DNA of 64,000 bases from Rhinopithecus roxellana (GCF_007565055.1 NC_044565.1:47131711-47195710); one strand, 5' to 3'; counted from the stretch's first letter, positions 47,917 to 59,714 are shown. Notes: a model not told the origin generated them from the sequence alone. A program made the numbers and translations.

Positions 47917-48209
47917 GGCCGGGTGCGGTGGCTCACACCTGTTATCCCAGCACTTTGGGAGGTTGAGGTAGGAGGATCACGAGGTCAGGAGATCAAGACC
48001 ATCCTGGCCAACATAGTGAAACCCATCTCTACTAAAAATACAAAAATTAGCTGGGCACAGTGGCACTTGCCTATAATCCCAGCTACTCAGGAGGCTGAGG
48101 CAGGAGAATCGCTTGAACCTGGGAGGCGCAGGTAGCAGTGAACTGAGATCGTGCCACTGCACTCCAGCCTGGCCACAGAGTGAGACTCTGTTTCAAAAAA
48201 AAAAAAAAA
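47917..48209 (+). mobile_element. Alu
   Basis: Sense; GGGGTGGGTT on both sides. Confidence 0.94.
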
Positions 48210-48214
48210 GGGGG

Positions 48215-48560
48215 GGGGGTGGGTTATTCACAAGCTTTCTAGAAAAGGAGTGGGCAATTCCCTGAATGGAGGAACCCTCTCTTTTAAGCCCTATAAGGGA
48301 ACCTCGTGGTGCTGCGATGGCATCTGTATATGGTCATGCGCTGGCGGGCATGTCATATGCTGACGTATTAATTACAATTTGCATGTAATGAGCAGTGAGG
48401 GCAACTAGGGCTGTTCCCATCCCCATCTTGGTCCTGACTGGGTGTGGCCAGCTTCTGCACTGCCTCCTGTCTGGAGCAGCCAGGTAGTGACTGTTGCTGG
48501 GAAAACAAGTCCCATGGGGAGCCCACTTCACATCCCACACTGAGACACACACAAACCCTA
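48215..48560. repeat. unassigned LTR-like repeat
   Basis: GGGTTATTCACAAGCTTTCTAG...TATGCTGACGTATTAATTACAA...CATCTTGGTCCTGACTGGG has the look of an old LTR, but I cannot name the family. Confidence 0.4.
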
Positions 48561-48722
48561 GTGCGGCCTCTAGCCCTCAGGCTGGCCCGGAATGACCACA
48601 GCCACTTTAGAATGTGTGCCAGAGGCAGCTTAATGCCAGCAAAAGAACTTAGTTTGTTCCAAAGAAGCCCTGAGGACAGGGGAAGTGAAGAGGCATGGTC
48701 AGTGGAGGAGCCACAGGTCACA

Positions 48723-48796
48723 GCTGGACTCTCTTGGTCCGTCTGTCCCCCACAGTCCCCGCTGGACTCTCTTGGTCCGTCTGTCCCTTAGTCCCT
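48723..48796 (+). repeat. 38-base tandem duplication
   Basis: GCTGGACTCTCTTGGTCCGT recurs 38 bases on, followed by a similar GTCCC end. Confidence 0.85.
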
Positions 48797-48976
48797 GCTG
48801 TTCTGGATGTGGATGTCTGCCCATTGCCACAGCCCAGGAGCTGGGAATTGCAGCTGTGCCCTCGAAGGCTGGACGTCAGGTGAGCTGTCCATCCTTCCAG
48901 TGAGTGCCGTCTACTCTGCCTGGAGCTTCTCTACCCAGCAAATGCCTCCAGGGCTTAAAACAGTCTCCTTGTTCAT

Positions 48977-49300
48977 TCAGCAAGTATGTATTGGGCACCA
49001 CCTGTATGCCAAGCCGTGTGCAGGAACTGGAGCTTCCCCCTCGCGGAGTGCACAGTCTGCCGGGCTGGAGAGATACGAATACTAAACAAGACGTATCAGA
49101 AAAAGGGAGCCGAGTGCCCCAGGAGCTCTGTGGGGTCAGAGAGGCCATTCTGAGGCCATAGCCAGGTAGAGAGTGGCTTAGGCCATGGAACCGCATGGCA
49201 GAGGCCCCACAGCACAGGACAGTGTGGCACATCAGGAAAAGCGTGAGGCTAAGCGGGGGAGGAGGAGGCATAGGTGAGACTAGAGATGGGGCCAAACTAT
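48977..49300 (+). mobile_element. L2 3' end fragment
   Basis: TTCATTCAGCAAGTATGTATTGGGCACC and GTATGCCAAGCCGTGTGCAGG are LINE-2-like. The right boundary is uncertain. Confidence 0.6.
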
Positions 49301-49701
49301 GGGGGACCCTGTGAGCCACAGGGGTTCTGCACTTCATTCCGGGATCACAGGACGCCGCTAAGGGGTTCTCACAGGGGCTGTAGTGGTTTTTTTTTTTATG
49401 TTCTCTGGCTGCTCTATGGGGGTGTTGAAGCCTCTGATGGGAAGTGTTAGGGACCTGTGTTAGCATGACTCTTGTGGGGGTAAGGAGGTGAAGGAACGGG
49501 AACCCCCAGTTTGGGTGGCAGACGGGACATAGACAGCGAGTGAGAGAAAAGTCAACAGTGGAGCAGAGGTGACCCTGTGTGGGCTGGGCCCAGGTGGTCG
49601 TCATGGCCACCACACCAGAAAAAAAGCAACAAGTGGGGACATGTTTGCAAAATAGATACAGGCCTCACCCAAATCAATGAAATAAGACCAAAAATTTTCC
49701 G
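49301..49701. other. no gene seen
   Basis: Possible continuation of L2; unassigned. Confidence 0.35.
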
Positions 49702-49996
49702 GGCCGGGCACGGTGGCTCACGCCTGTAATCCCAGCACTTTGGGAGGCCAAGGTAGGCAGATCATGAGGTCAGGAGTTCAAGATCAGCCTGGCCAACATG
49801 GTGAAACCCAGTCTCTACTAAAATACAAAAAAATAGCTGGACGTGGTGGTGGGTGCCTGTAATCCCAGCTACTCGGGAGGCTGAGGCGGGAGAATTGCTT
49901 GAACCAGGACCCGGGAGGCGGAGGTTGCAGTGAGCTGAGATCACGCCACTGCATTCCAGCTACAGAGTGAGATTCCATCTCAAAAAAAAAAAAAAA
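49702..49996 (+). mobile_element. Alu
   Basis: Sense; its tail abuts the next Alu. Confidence 0.94.
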
Positions 49997-50297
49997 GGCC
50001 GGGCGCGGTGGCTCAAGCCTGTAATCCCAGCACATTGGGAGGCCGAGACGGGCGGATCACGAGGTCAGGAGATCGAGACCATCCTGACTAACACAGTGAA
50101 ACCCTGTCTCTACTAAAAAATACAAAAAAATTAGCCGGGCGAGGTGGTGGGCACCTGTAGTCCCAGCTACTCGGGAGGCTGAGGCAGGAGAATGGCGTAA
50201 ACCCGGGAGGCGGAGCTTGCACTGAGCTGAGATCCGGCCAATGCACTCCAGCCTGGGTGACAGAGTGAGACTCCATCTCTAAAAAAAAAAAAAAAAA
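49997..50297 (+). mobile_element. AluY, Old World monkey type
   Basis: CTCAAGCC, GCGTAAACCC and GATCCGGCCA; inserted in the A tail of the preceding Alu. Confidence 0.94.
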
Positions 50298-50818
50298 GGA
50301 CAAGAGTAGAAAACCACATGGCCAGGGAACACCTGACAGTAGCAAATATACAGATGTGGGGAATTTGTGTGAGTCTTCAGAGCTGGTGGAAATGGGAAGT
50401 GGAGTAACTATTTTGGCAGAAAAATATATATTTTCCCTGCGAACCAGAATCCCACATGTACACATCCAGAGAGTTCCCTTTGTGGGTTCATGAGGAGACG
50501 CATGCAAGGGATGCCCTAGCAATGAGAACCTGGAATGGCCTGAATGAGAGCAGGGGAGGGGCCGCTAGGACAAAGCTGCAGGGACAAGGACCACTCATCC
50601 TCTATGGCAACTTGCAGACTTAGAAAGAAGGGTCCCCCCAGTCTACTGGAGTTCTTGACACTGGAATTTGGGGCTTGTCACAGGCCTGTTCAGAAAGGGG
50701 TCTGGTCCTGAGAAATAATAGGGTATTGGAGGCTTGTGGTCATAATGCTGTCTGTAGTTCCAAAGCCAGAAGAGGCAGCCACAAGCAGACAGGGCGCCAT
50801 GTCTCCTGTGTAGGTGGA
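50298..50818. other. no gene seen
   Basis: Unassigned; nothing recognised. Confidence 0.4.
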
Positions 50819-50962
50819 GACTGGGCATAGTGGCTCACATCTGTAGTTCCAGCACTTTGGGAGGCCAAGGCAGGAGGATCGCTTGAGCTGAGCCCAGGAG
50901 TTTGAGACCAGACTGGGCAACATAGCAAGACCCTGTCTCTAAAAACATACATACATACATAT
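50819..50962 (+). mobile_element. Alu fragment
   Basis: Left-arm Alu ending in a short (CATA)n run. Confidence 0.85.
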
Positions 50963-51307
50963 GTACTTTAAAAAAAAATGTAAAAGAATAACTGGACACA
51001 AAGTAAGGACTGTGGTTGTTGATCCTAGCCTGAAAAAAAGCTTTACTGGACATTTTGGGGACATTGGGAAAATTTGAACATGGGTTGACTATTAAATGAG
51101 ATTACAGAATTACTGTTAATTTTCTTAGGTGTAGCTATGTGGAGTGATGGTCTCATTCTTGAGAGGAGGGCTGCGACATTTGGGGAGATGTGTCACCAGC
51201 TGCAAATTACTTCCAAACGGTTCAGCCAGAAATACAACATGTAGAGAGCATTGTGGAGAACAGGATAACAAAGCAGCAGCTGCTGAACTCAGGTGGATAT
51301 AGAAAGT
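50963..51307 (+). other. old repeat-like sequence, no gene
   Basis: GGGTTGACTATTAAATGAGATTACAGAATTACTGTTAATTTTCTTAGGTG resembles a common interspersed-repeat 3' end of a family I cannot name; it seems to resume after the next Alu. Confidence 0.4.
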
Positions 51308-51603
51308 GTTTTTTTTTTTTTTTTTGAGACAGAGTCTGGCTCTGTCACCCAGGCTGGAGTGCAGTGGTGCGATCTCGGCTCACTGCAACCTCCACCTACT
51401 GGGTTCAAGCAATTTTCCTGCCTCAGCCTCCCGAGTAGCTGGGATTACAGGTGCCTGCCACCACACCCAGCTAAGTTTTGTATTTTTCATAAAGACCGGG
51501 TTTCACCATCTTGGCCAGGCTGGTCTTGATCTCCTGACCTCGTGATCCACCCTCCTCAGCCTCCCAAAGTGCTGGGATTGCAGGTGTGAGCCACTGCGCC
51601 CAA
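51308..51603 (-). mobile_element. Alu
   Basis: Full-length antisense Alu. Confidence 0.94.
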
Positions 51604-52145
51604 TTGGAGGTAGTTTCTAATATTCTCTACGCTGGAAGTTTTTTGTAATGGAAAGTTGGAAGCAAAACAAGATAGGAAGCAAGGTGAACGCTGTAGAGGT
51701 TGGCTGCGTCAGACGGACCAGAAGGCTGACTGCAGGCGGGCAAGAGATAAGCACTGGCAGTAGTGGTTTGATACCTGACGGTCCAGTAGAATGCACAAAA
51801 GCCATTACTGAAAGGGCAGGAAGTCCCAAGGCTTTCTCTAGAAAGAACACATTCCTGTTCCACTGGCCCTTCACCTGTGAGCTGGGATGGGAGCTTTTGG
51901 GTGTAGCAGGTTGCTCCTCGGCCTCTTCCCAAGTTCCAGGTTTCCAGGGCCTAAAACCTGGTTGCTCTTCCTGTGGTTTGGGGCATTGTGGGGCTGAGTG
52001 ATGTGGTTCTTCCAGCGAAGCTGGGGGACTGAACCACCCTGACTTGGGTGGTGCAGAGTCAGGGAACACCAGATTTGTTTCTTCTATCTGGGGCTTGGAG
52101 AAGCAAAAGGTGAGTACAGAAGATTAGCAATAAAACCCTAACTGT
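51604..52145. other. single-copy-looking, possible upstream exon of the KRAB relic
   Basis: A strong plus-strand donor AAAAG/GTGAGT lies at 52109/52110. The frame before it stays open for about 100 bases and joins the KRAB-A relic in phase. No domain recognised. Confidence 0.4.
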
Positions 52146-52450
52146 GGCCGGGTGCGGTGGCTCACGCCTGTAATCCCAGCACTTTGGGAGCCCGAGGCAG
52201 GCGAATCATGGGATCAGGAGATCAAGACCATCCTGGCCAACAAGGTGAAACCCCGTCTCTACTAAAATACAAATAATTAGCCAGGCGTGGTGTCATGTGC
52301 CTGTAGTCCCAGCTACTTGGGAAGGCTGAGGCAGGGGAATCACTTGAACAGGGGAGGCAGGGGTTGCAGTGAGCTGAGATCGCACCACTGCACTCCTGCC
52401 TAGCAATATAGCAAGACTCCGTCTCAAAAAACCACCACCACCACCACCAT
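52146..52450 (+). mobile_element. Alu with (CCA)n tail
   Basis: Sense Alu; the tail has become (CCA)n. Confidence 0.94.
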
Positions 52451-52633
52451 ATCTGTATTTATTTGCCTCCAGTAATTTTTATCTCTGCTTGATCCCAGTT
52501 ACATTTTAAACTTTTACCACTTACTGAGGGCAGTGAATTCCATGTATTTTTTCCATAACTTAGAAGTATTTTTATCTTGTCTTAAATTGATCTCCAGCAG
52601 TGCCTTTTTTCCCACACCCACGTATTATTTCAG

Positions 52634-52748
52634 GGGTCAGTGACATTTGACAATGTGGCCGCGAATTTCACAAGGAGGGAACGGATGCATCTAGCTTTTC
52701 ACCAACAGGCGGTGATGTTGGAGAACTGTGGGAACTTGACCTGGCTGG
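52634..52748 (+). pseudogene. relic KRAB-A exon
   Basis: Plus-strand exon-like segment after a good acceptor (TTATTTCAG) and before a donor (CTGG/GTAGGC). It translates as G-S-V-T-F-D-N-V-A-A-N-F-T and later V-M-L-E-N-C-G-N-L-T-W-L-G, clearly a KRAB-A box. At 115 bases it is exactly 12 bases short of the standard 127. The missing codons are those for the L-Y-R-D stretch, and E-E-W reads R-E-R. It opposes the strand of both flanking zinc-finger genes. A donor AAAAG/GTGAGT at 52109/52110 could mark an upstream exon in a compatible frame. No fingers follow on this strand in the window, so I call it a dead gene. Confidence 0.75.
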
Positions 52749-53022
52749 GTAGGCACTGCCCTCTCCCCTGCCCCTCTCCAGGCTCTCTGAGTGCTTCAGT
52801 TGTTGAGAGTGATGGAAATTCCACATCCTTTCTAGACCTAGAAACTAGACCCTTTCTCCAGGGGACAGACCTGAGCTCCACATGGAGGAAAGAGGCTGGG
52901 CCTGAGGTAGCCCCTCTCTCCAAGTTCCCTATAGATATTGCACCACAGAATTCCACTCATGCTTGGTAGGACTTTCTGTCTCCCCAGCACGATTTGGTAC
53001 AGTCCTGATGAATCTGAATTTT

Positions 53023-53314
53023 TCTCTTTTTTTGAGGCAGGATTTCATTCTGTCGCCCAGGCTGGCATGCAGTGGCACAATCATGGCTCACTGCAGCCTC
53101 AACCTCCCAGGCTCAAGTGACCCTCCCACCTCTGCCTCCCATGTAGCTGGGACTACAGGCACGAGCCACCAGGCCTGGCTACTTTTTGGTTCTTTGTAGA
53201 GACAGGGTCTCACTCTGTTGCCCAGCCTGGTCTCGAACTCCTGGGCTGAAGTGATCCTCCTGCCTCAGCCTCCCAAAGTGCTGGGATTACAAGCATGAGC
53301 CATTGCACCCAGCC
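53023..53314 (-). mobile_element. Alu between the KRAB relic exons
   Basis: Antisense, older type. Confidence 0.92.
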
Positions 53315-53557
53315 AGAGTCTGAACCTCTTAATCACCTTGTACCCTTTTCTCCCTTTGCCCTTCTTTCTCCCTCAGCCATGAGTCACCCCCATCCCTCCC
53401 TACCCCGGACATAGTTTTATCTTTAGAGCCCCTACTTATTCCACCATCCTGGGCCTTCCTACCTGGTCCAGCTGAATCTCTCTGCCTGCTCTCTGCAGAC
53501 CATAGGCTTTGGTTCTCCGCAGAAATGCACCTGTTGTGTTTCCTTCTCTGCCAGCAG

Positions 53558-53640
53558 AATTTCTAGGCCTCAAACCTGACCTGATCTTCTAGCTGGAGAG
53601 AGAGGAAGAGCCATGGCTGCCAGATGTTCCACAGACTGAA
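53558..53640 (+). pseudogene. relic KRAB-B exon with in-frame stop
   Basis: After the acceptor CTCTGCCAGCAG, and in the phase left by the relic KRAB-A exon, the sequence reads F-L-G-L-K-P-D-L-I-F-stop-L-E-R-E-E-E-P-W-L-P-D. This is a KRAB-B box with TAG at 53590-53592. The 3' boundary is uncertain. With the KRAB-A relic 0.8 kb upstream it forms a normal KRAB exon pair, with an Alu (53023-53314) between them. Confidence 0.72.
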
Positions 53641-53751
53641 AATACACACACACACAGATGCTCCTTCCCAGGTGAGAAGAGGGAAGCCAGCTCTGGAGAA
53701 GGCAGTAGTGGGATACATTAGGAGGAGACATAGCTTGAAAAAACAGAGCCA

Positions 53752-54066
53752 GGTTGGGCATGGTGGCTCACACCTATAATCCCAGCACTTTGGGAGGCCA
53801 AGGTGGGTGCATCACCTGAGGTCAGGAGTTCGAGACCAGCCTGGCCAAAATGGCAAAACTCCATGTCTACTAAAAATACAAAAATTAGCCGGGTGTGATG
53901 GCAGGTGCTTGTAGTCCCAGCTACTCACTAAGCTGAGGCAGGAGAATTGCTTGAACCTGGTAGGTGGAGGTTGCAGTGAGCTGAGATCACACCACTGTAT
54001 TCCAGCCTGGGCAACAGGGTGAGACTCTGTCTCAAAAAAAAAAAAAAAAAATAATAATAATAATAA
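53752..54066 (+). mobile_element. Alu with (AAT)n tail
   Basis: Sense Alu ahead of a nested pair. Confidence 0.93.
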
Positions 54067-54694
54067 GGCCGGGCACAGTAGCTCATGCCTTTAATCCCAG
54101 CACTTTGAGAGGCCAAGGTGTGCAGATCATTTGAGGTCAGGAGTTTGAGACCAGCCTGGCCAACATGATGAAACCTGTCTCTGCTAAAAGTACCAAGAAA
54201 AAAGCAGGGCATGGTGGCTCACGCCTGTAATCCCAGCACTTAGGGAGGCTGAGGCAGGCGGATCACGAGGTCAGGAGATCGAGACCATCCTGGCTAATAT
54301 GGTGAAACCCCGTCTCTACTGAAAATACAAAAAATTAGCCGGGCATGGTGGCGGGTGCCTGTAGTCCCAGCTACTCGGGAGGCTGAGGCAGGAGAATGGC
54401 GTGAACCTGGGAGACAGAGTTTGCAGTGAGCAGAGATCAGGTCACTGCACTCCAGCCTGGGCGACAGAGCAAGACTCTGTCTCAAAAAAAAAAAAAAAAA
54501 GTACCAAGAAAAAAAAAATTAGCTGGGCATGGTGGCGCAGGCCTGTAATCTCAGCTACCCAGGAGGCTGAGGCAGGAGAGTCACTTGAACCTGGGAGGCG
54601 GAGGTTGCAGGGAGCCGAGATTGCACCACTGCAGTCCAGCCTGGGTGACAGAGTGAGACTCCATCTCAAAAAAAAAAAAAAAAAAAAAAAAAAA
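54067..54694 (+). mobile_element. Alu containing another Alu
   Basis: The outer Alu is split at 54204; its second half resumes at 54501. Confidence 0.93.
54204..54500 (+). mobile_element. inner AluY
   Basis: AAAGTACCAAGAAAAAA occurs on both sides. Confidence 0.93.
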
Positions 54695-54965
54695 GAAAGA
54701 AATTAAGGAAAACAATTCCACAAGAGCATTAAAATGAATAAAATATTCAGGAATAAATCTAATCAAGAGGCAAAAGCCTCATAAATTGAAAAACTACAAA
54801 AGATCACTGAAAGAAGTTAAAGAACACATAAATGGAAATACACTCGCTGTTCATGGATTGGAAGACTTCATATTATTAAGGTGACAACACTACCCAAAGT
54901 GACCTACAGATTCAATACCTACCACAATCTTAATGGTGTTTTTTGTACATATAGAAAAACCCTTA

Positions 54966-55120
54966 ACTGGGCATGGTGCCACGCACCTGTGGTCCCAGCT
55001 ACTCAGGAAGCCAAGCGGGAAGGGTTGCTTGAGCCCATGAGGTCAAGGCTGCAGTGAGCTGAGTTTGTGCCATGGCACTCCAGCCTGGGTGACAGAGTGA
55101 GATCCTGCTTCAAAGAAAAA
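54966..55120 (+). mobile_element. Alu fragment
   Basis: Deleted old Alu in L1. Confidence 0.8.
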
Positions 55121-55346
55121 AAAGGACCTATCCTGAACTTCATATGGAATGGCAAGTGACCCCAAATAGCCAAAACAATCTTGAAAAAGAACAAAGTTGG
55201 AGGACTCACACTTCCTCAAAACTTAATACAAAGCTACAATAATAAAAAACAATGTGATACTGGCATGATAGGAAATAAAACATAATACAAGAGAGCCCAG
55301 AAATAAACCCTTGCATATATTATCAATTGATTTTCAGCAAGGATGC

Positions 55347-55712
55347 TTGGACCCTTTGTCATGTTTGTGTCCCACCAAATTTTGTATGTTGAAGCCCCAA
55401 CCCCCAAGGTGGGGAGAGTGGCTGTGAGAAGGTGATATAGGCTAAATGAGACCATAGGGTGGGGCCCTAATGCAATAGGGCTGGTGCCTCTAAAAGAGGA
55501 AGAGATACCAGAGATCTGTCTCTCTCCACCATGTGAGAACACAGCAAGAAGGAGGCCATCTGCAAGCCAGGAAGAGAACCCTCACTGAGAACTGAATAGG
55601 CTGGTACTTTACCTTCCTAGCCTCCAGAATTGTGAGAAATAAATTTCTGTTGCTTATGCCAAGCCACCCAGTCCGTAGTAGTTTCTCATGGCAGCCCAAA
55701 TTGACTAATACA
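55347..55712 (+). mobile_element. MaLR-type LTR inserted in L1
   Basis: TTTGTGTCCCACCAAATT, CCATGTGAGAACACAG and GCCTCCAGAATTGTGAGAAATAAA are in MaLR order. L1 sequence is interrupted at this point and resumes near 55713. Confidence 0.7.
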
Positions 55713-55751
55713 TCATTCAACTGGAAAAAGAAAGTCTATTCAATAGATATT

Positions 55752-56268
55752 GGCTGGGCACAATAGCTCAGCCTGTAATCCCAGCACTTTGGGATGCCAA
55801 CACAGGTGGATCACTTGAGGTCAGGAGTTCAAGAGCAGTCTGTCCAATCTGGTGAAGCCCTGTCTCTACTAAAAATACAAAAATTAGCTGGGAATGGTGG
55901 TGCATGCCTGTAATCCCAGCTACTAAGGAGGCTGAGGCAGAAGAATTGCTTGAACCTGGGAAGCGGAGGTTGCAAAAAAACTGCAAAAGATCACTGAAAG
56001 AAGTTAAAGAACACATAATAAATGGATGGATCCGTCCATCTCAGCCTCCCAAAGTGCTGGGATTATAGGCGTGAGCCATCATGCCTGGACAAAACAGTTA
56101 AATTATCGTATGATTCAGCTACTTCACTCCTAGGTATAGAGCTAAAAGTACTTCAAGTAGGGATTCAAAAACCTATTTTTACACCAATGTTCACACTAGC
56201 ACTACTTACAATAGGCAAGAACTGAACTCCAGCCTGGGTGACAGAGAGCAAGACTCTGACGCAAAAAA
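55752..56268 (+). mobile_element. Alu split by a copied insert
   Basis: Alu 5' part at 55752-55973 and its 3' end at 56223-56268, separated by about 250 bases copied from L1 and Alu-L1 sequence nearby. Confidence 0.8.
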
Positions 56269-56388
56269 AAAGATACTGCTGGGAAAACTGGTATCCACAC
56301 ACAAAAAGAAAAAAAAGAAGCTGGGCACTTACCTTACACTGTATTTTTAAAATTAGCTCAAAATGGATCAAAGACCAAAATGCAATAT

Positions 56389-56690
56389 TTTTTTTTTTTT
56401 TGGAGATGAAGTCTTGCTCTGTTGCCCAGGCTGGAGTGCAATGGCACGATTTCGGCTCACTGCAACCTTTGGCTCCCTGGTGCAAGTGATTCTCCTGCCT
56501 CAGCCTCCCAACTAGCTGGGACTACAGGTGCATGCCACCATGCCCAGCTAATTTTTTGTATTTTTAGTAGAGGCGAGATTTCACCGTGTTAGCCAGGATG
56601 GTCTCGATCTCTTGACCTTGAGATGCACCCGCCTCAGCCTCCCAAAGTGCTGGGATTACAGGTGTGAGCCACCACTCCCAACAATGTAAT
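56389..56690 (-). mobile_element. Alu
   Basis: Antisense, in L1. Confidence 0.93.
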
Positions 56691-56708
56691 ACTCAGAAGT
56701 AAAAACTT

Positions 56709-56990
56709 GGCTGGGTGTGGTGGCTCATGCTTATAATCCCAGCACTTTGGTAGGCTGAGGCAAGTGGACCACTTGAGGTCAGGAGTTCCAGACCAGCCTG
56801 GCCAATATGGTGAAACTCTGTCTCTACTAAATATACAAAAATTAGCTGGGTGTGGTGGCGCACACCTGTAATCCCAGTTACTCGGGAGGCTGAGGCAGAA
56901 GAATCGCTTGGAACCAGGAGGTAGAAATTGCAGTGAGCCAAGATTGCACCACTGCATTCCAGCCTAGACAACTGTTTCAAAGCCAAACCA
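56709..56990 (+). mobile_element. Alu
   Basis: Sense, in L1. Confidence 0.93.
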
Positions 56991-56996
56991 AACACA

Positions 56997-57304
56997 GCTG
57001 GGCGTAGTGGCTCAAGCCTGTAATCCCAGCACTTTGGAAAGCCAAGGTAGGTGGATCACTTGAGGTCAGGAGTTCAAGACCAGCCTGGCCAACACGGCAA
57101 AGCCCCCTCTCTACTAAAAATAAAAAAATTAGCTGAGTCTGGTAGTGGGCACCTGTAATTCCAGCTACTTGGGAGGCTGAGACAGGAGAATCACTTGAAC
57201 CTGGGAGGCGGAGGTTGCAGTGAGCCGAGATTGTGCCACTGCACTCCAGCCTGGGCAATGAGAGTGAAGCTCTGTCTCAAAAACAAAAACAAACAACAAA
57301 AAAA
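56997..57304 (+). mobile_element. Alu
   Basis: Sense, directly after the previous one. Confidence 0.93.
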
Positions 57305-57898
57305 CCCCAAACTAAACCAAACAAAAACTGTAAAACTCTTTGAAGAAAATATAATGGAAAAGCCTCACGACCAGGGACTTGTCAATGACTTTTTGCATAT
57401 GACACCCAAAGCAGAGGCAACAAAAGAAAAAAAATAAATGAATTAAACTTCTTCAGAATGGAAACTTTTGTGCACCAAAGGAAACAATCAAGAGAGGGAA
57501 AAGGCAACCAACAGAATGGGAGAAAATATTTGCAAATCATACATCTAATAAGGAATTCATATCCAAAGTACATAAAGAACTCCTAAAATTCAACAACAAA
57601 AACCAAAGAGCCAAATTCAAAAGTGGGCAAATTTGAACAGCGGTATCTCCGAAGAAAATATACAAATGGTCAATAAGAACCTGCAAAGATGCTCAACATT
57701 AGGAAGACGCAACCTGAACCACGGTGAGACACTACTTCACACCATTAAGATGCCTATTATCAAACAGGCAGAAGATATCAAGTTGGCAAGGATGCAGAAA
57801 TGGAACCGTTGTGCTTTGCTGGTGGGGATGTAAAACAGCACAGCCGCTGTGAAGAACAGTTTGACTGTGCCTGAGAAAGTTAAATCATTACCATATAT

Positions 57899-58191
57899 AT
57901 TTTTTTCTTTTGAGACGGGGTGTCACTCTGTCACCCAGGCTGGAGTGCAGTGGTGTTATCTCGGCTCACCGCAACCTCCACCTCCCAGGTTTAAGCGATT
58001 CTCCTGCCTCAGCCTCCTGAGTAGCTGGGACAACAGGCATGCACCACCACGCCTGGCTAATTTTTCTATTTTTACTAGAGACAGGTTTCACCATGTTGGC
58101 CAGGCTGTTCTCCAACTCCTGACCTCAAGTGATCCGCCTATCTCAGCCTCCCAAAGTGTTGGGATTACAGGCATGAGCCACCATGCCAGGA
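57899..58191 (-). mobile_element. Alu
   Basis: Antisense in L1; GTTAAAT...ATTACCATAT duplicated around it. Confidence 0.93.
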
Positions 58192-58408
58192 CAAAACAGT
58201 TAAATTACCATATGATTCAGCTACTTGGTATAGAGCTAAAAGTACTTCAAGTAGGGACTCAAAAACACATTTTTCCACCAATGTTCACACTAGCACTACT
58301 TACAATAGGCAAAATGTAGTAACACCCAAGTGTCCAACAAATGAATGGATAAACAAAATGTGCTATATACATACAATGGAATATTACTTGGTTATAAAAA
58401 GTAATGGA

Positions 58409-58698
58409 GGCCAGGCACAGGGGATCACACCTATAATCCCAGCACTTTGGGAGGATGAGGCGGGCGGATCATGAGGTCAAGAGATCGAGACTATCCTGGC
58501 CAACATGGTGAAACCCCGTCTCTACCAAAAATAAAAAATTAGCTGGGTGTGGTACTGCGTACCTGTAGTCCCAGCTACTTAGGAGGCTGAGGCAGGAGAA
58601 TTGCTTGAACCTGGAAGGTGGAGGTTGCAGTGAGCCGAGATCGCACCACTGCACTCCAGCCTGGTGATAGAGCGAGACTCCATCTAAAAAAGATAAAA
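58409..58698 (+). mobile_element. Alu
   Basis: Sense; AAAAGTAAT(G/C)GA duplicated. Confidence 0.93.
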
Positions 58699-58706
58699 GT
58701 AATCGA

Positions 58707-59006
58707 GGCCAGGCACAGTGGCTCATGCCTGCAATTCCAGCACTTTGGGAGGCCAAGGTGGGTGGATCACTTGAGGACAGGAATTCGAAACCTGACTGAG
58801 CAACATGGTGAAACCCCATCTCTACCAAAAACTATAAAAATTACCAGGCTTGGTGGCATGTGCCTATGGTCCCAGCTACTCAAGAGGGTAAGGTGAAAGA
58901 GTTGCTTGAACCTGGGAGGGTGAAGTTGCAGAGCCAAGATCATGCCATTGCACTTCAGCCTGGGTGAGAATAAGACCCAGTCTCAAAAAAAAAAAAAAAA
59001 AAAAAA
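58707..59006 (+). mobile_element. Alu
   Basis: Sense, after the previous one, at the same target site. Confidence 0.92.
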
Positions 59007-59423
59007 GAAAAAGAAATGGAGTTCCGAAACAGGATACAACACAGAGAAACCCCTCGAAAACATTATGTGGAATGAACTAAGCCAAACAGAAAGAAACACA
59101 GATTACATGTTTCCACACATATTTATGTTCCCAGAATAGGCAAATTCAAAGAGACAGAAAATAGAATTGAGGTTACCAGCAGCAAGGAGAAGGGGGGAAA
59201 TGACCAGTTATTGTTTAATAGGTACACAGTTTGTTTGGAATAGTGAAACAGTTCTGGAAATACACAGTGGTGATGGTTACACAACACCATGAATGTACTC
59301 AATGCCACTGAATTGTACACTTAAAAATGGTTAAAATTGTAAATTTCATGTTATGGTTATTTCACCACAATAAAAAAGGCAACTTCAACTCTATTGACAT
59401 AAAAAGTATGACTGTTTGTTTCA

Positions 59424-59714
59424 CTTATTTTTTGAGATGGAGTCTCACTCTGTCACCCAGGCTGGAGTACAGAGGCACAATCTCGACTTACTGCAACCTC
59501 TGCCTCCCAGGTTCAAGCAATTCTCCTGCTTCAGCCTCCCGAGTAGCTGGGATCACAGGCGCCCACCACCACACCTGGCTAATTTTTGTATTTTTAGTAG
59601 AGACAGGGTTTCACCATGTCGGCCAGGATGGTCTTGGACTCCTGACCTCAAATGATCCACCCACCATGGCCTCTCAAAATGCTGGGATTACAGGCATGAG
59701 CCACCACACCTGGC
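59424..59714 (-). mobile_element. Alu
   Basis: Antisense, between the L1 end and the ZNF34 3' flank. Confidence 0.94.

Larger units (their letters stand above)
54700..59385 (+). mobile_element. L1M ORF2 3' half and 3' UTR, heavily interrupted
   Basis: Sense-strand L1 from ORF2 (about 54720) to the 3' UTR, ending near 59375 with AATAAAAAA. It is interrupted by an LTR, a rearranged Alu and several full Alus. Stops occur in all frames. Confidence 0.8.
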
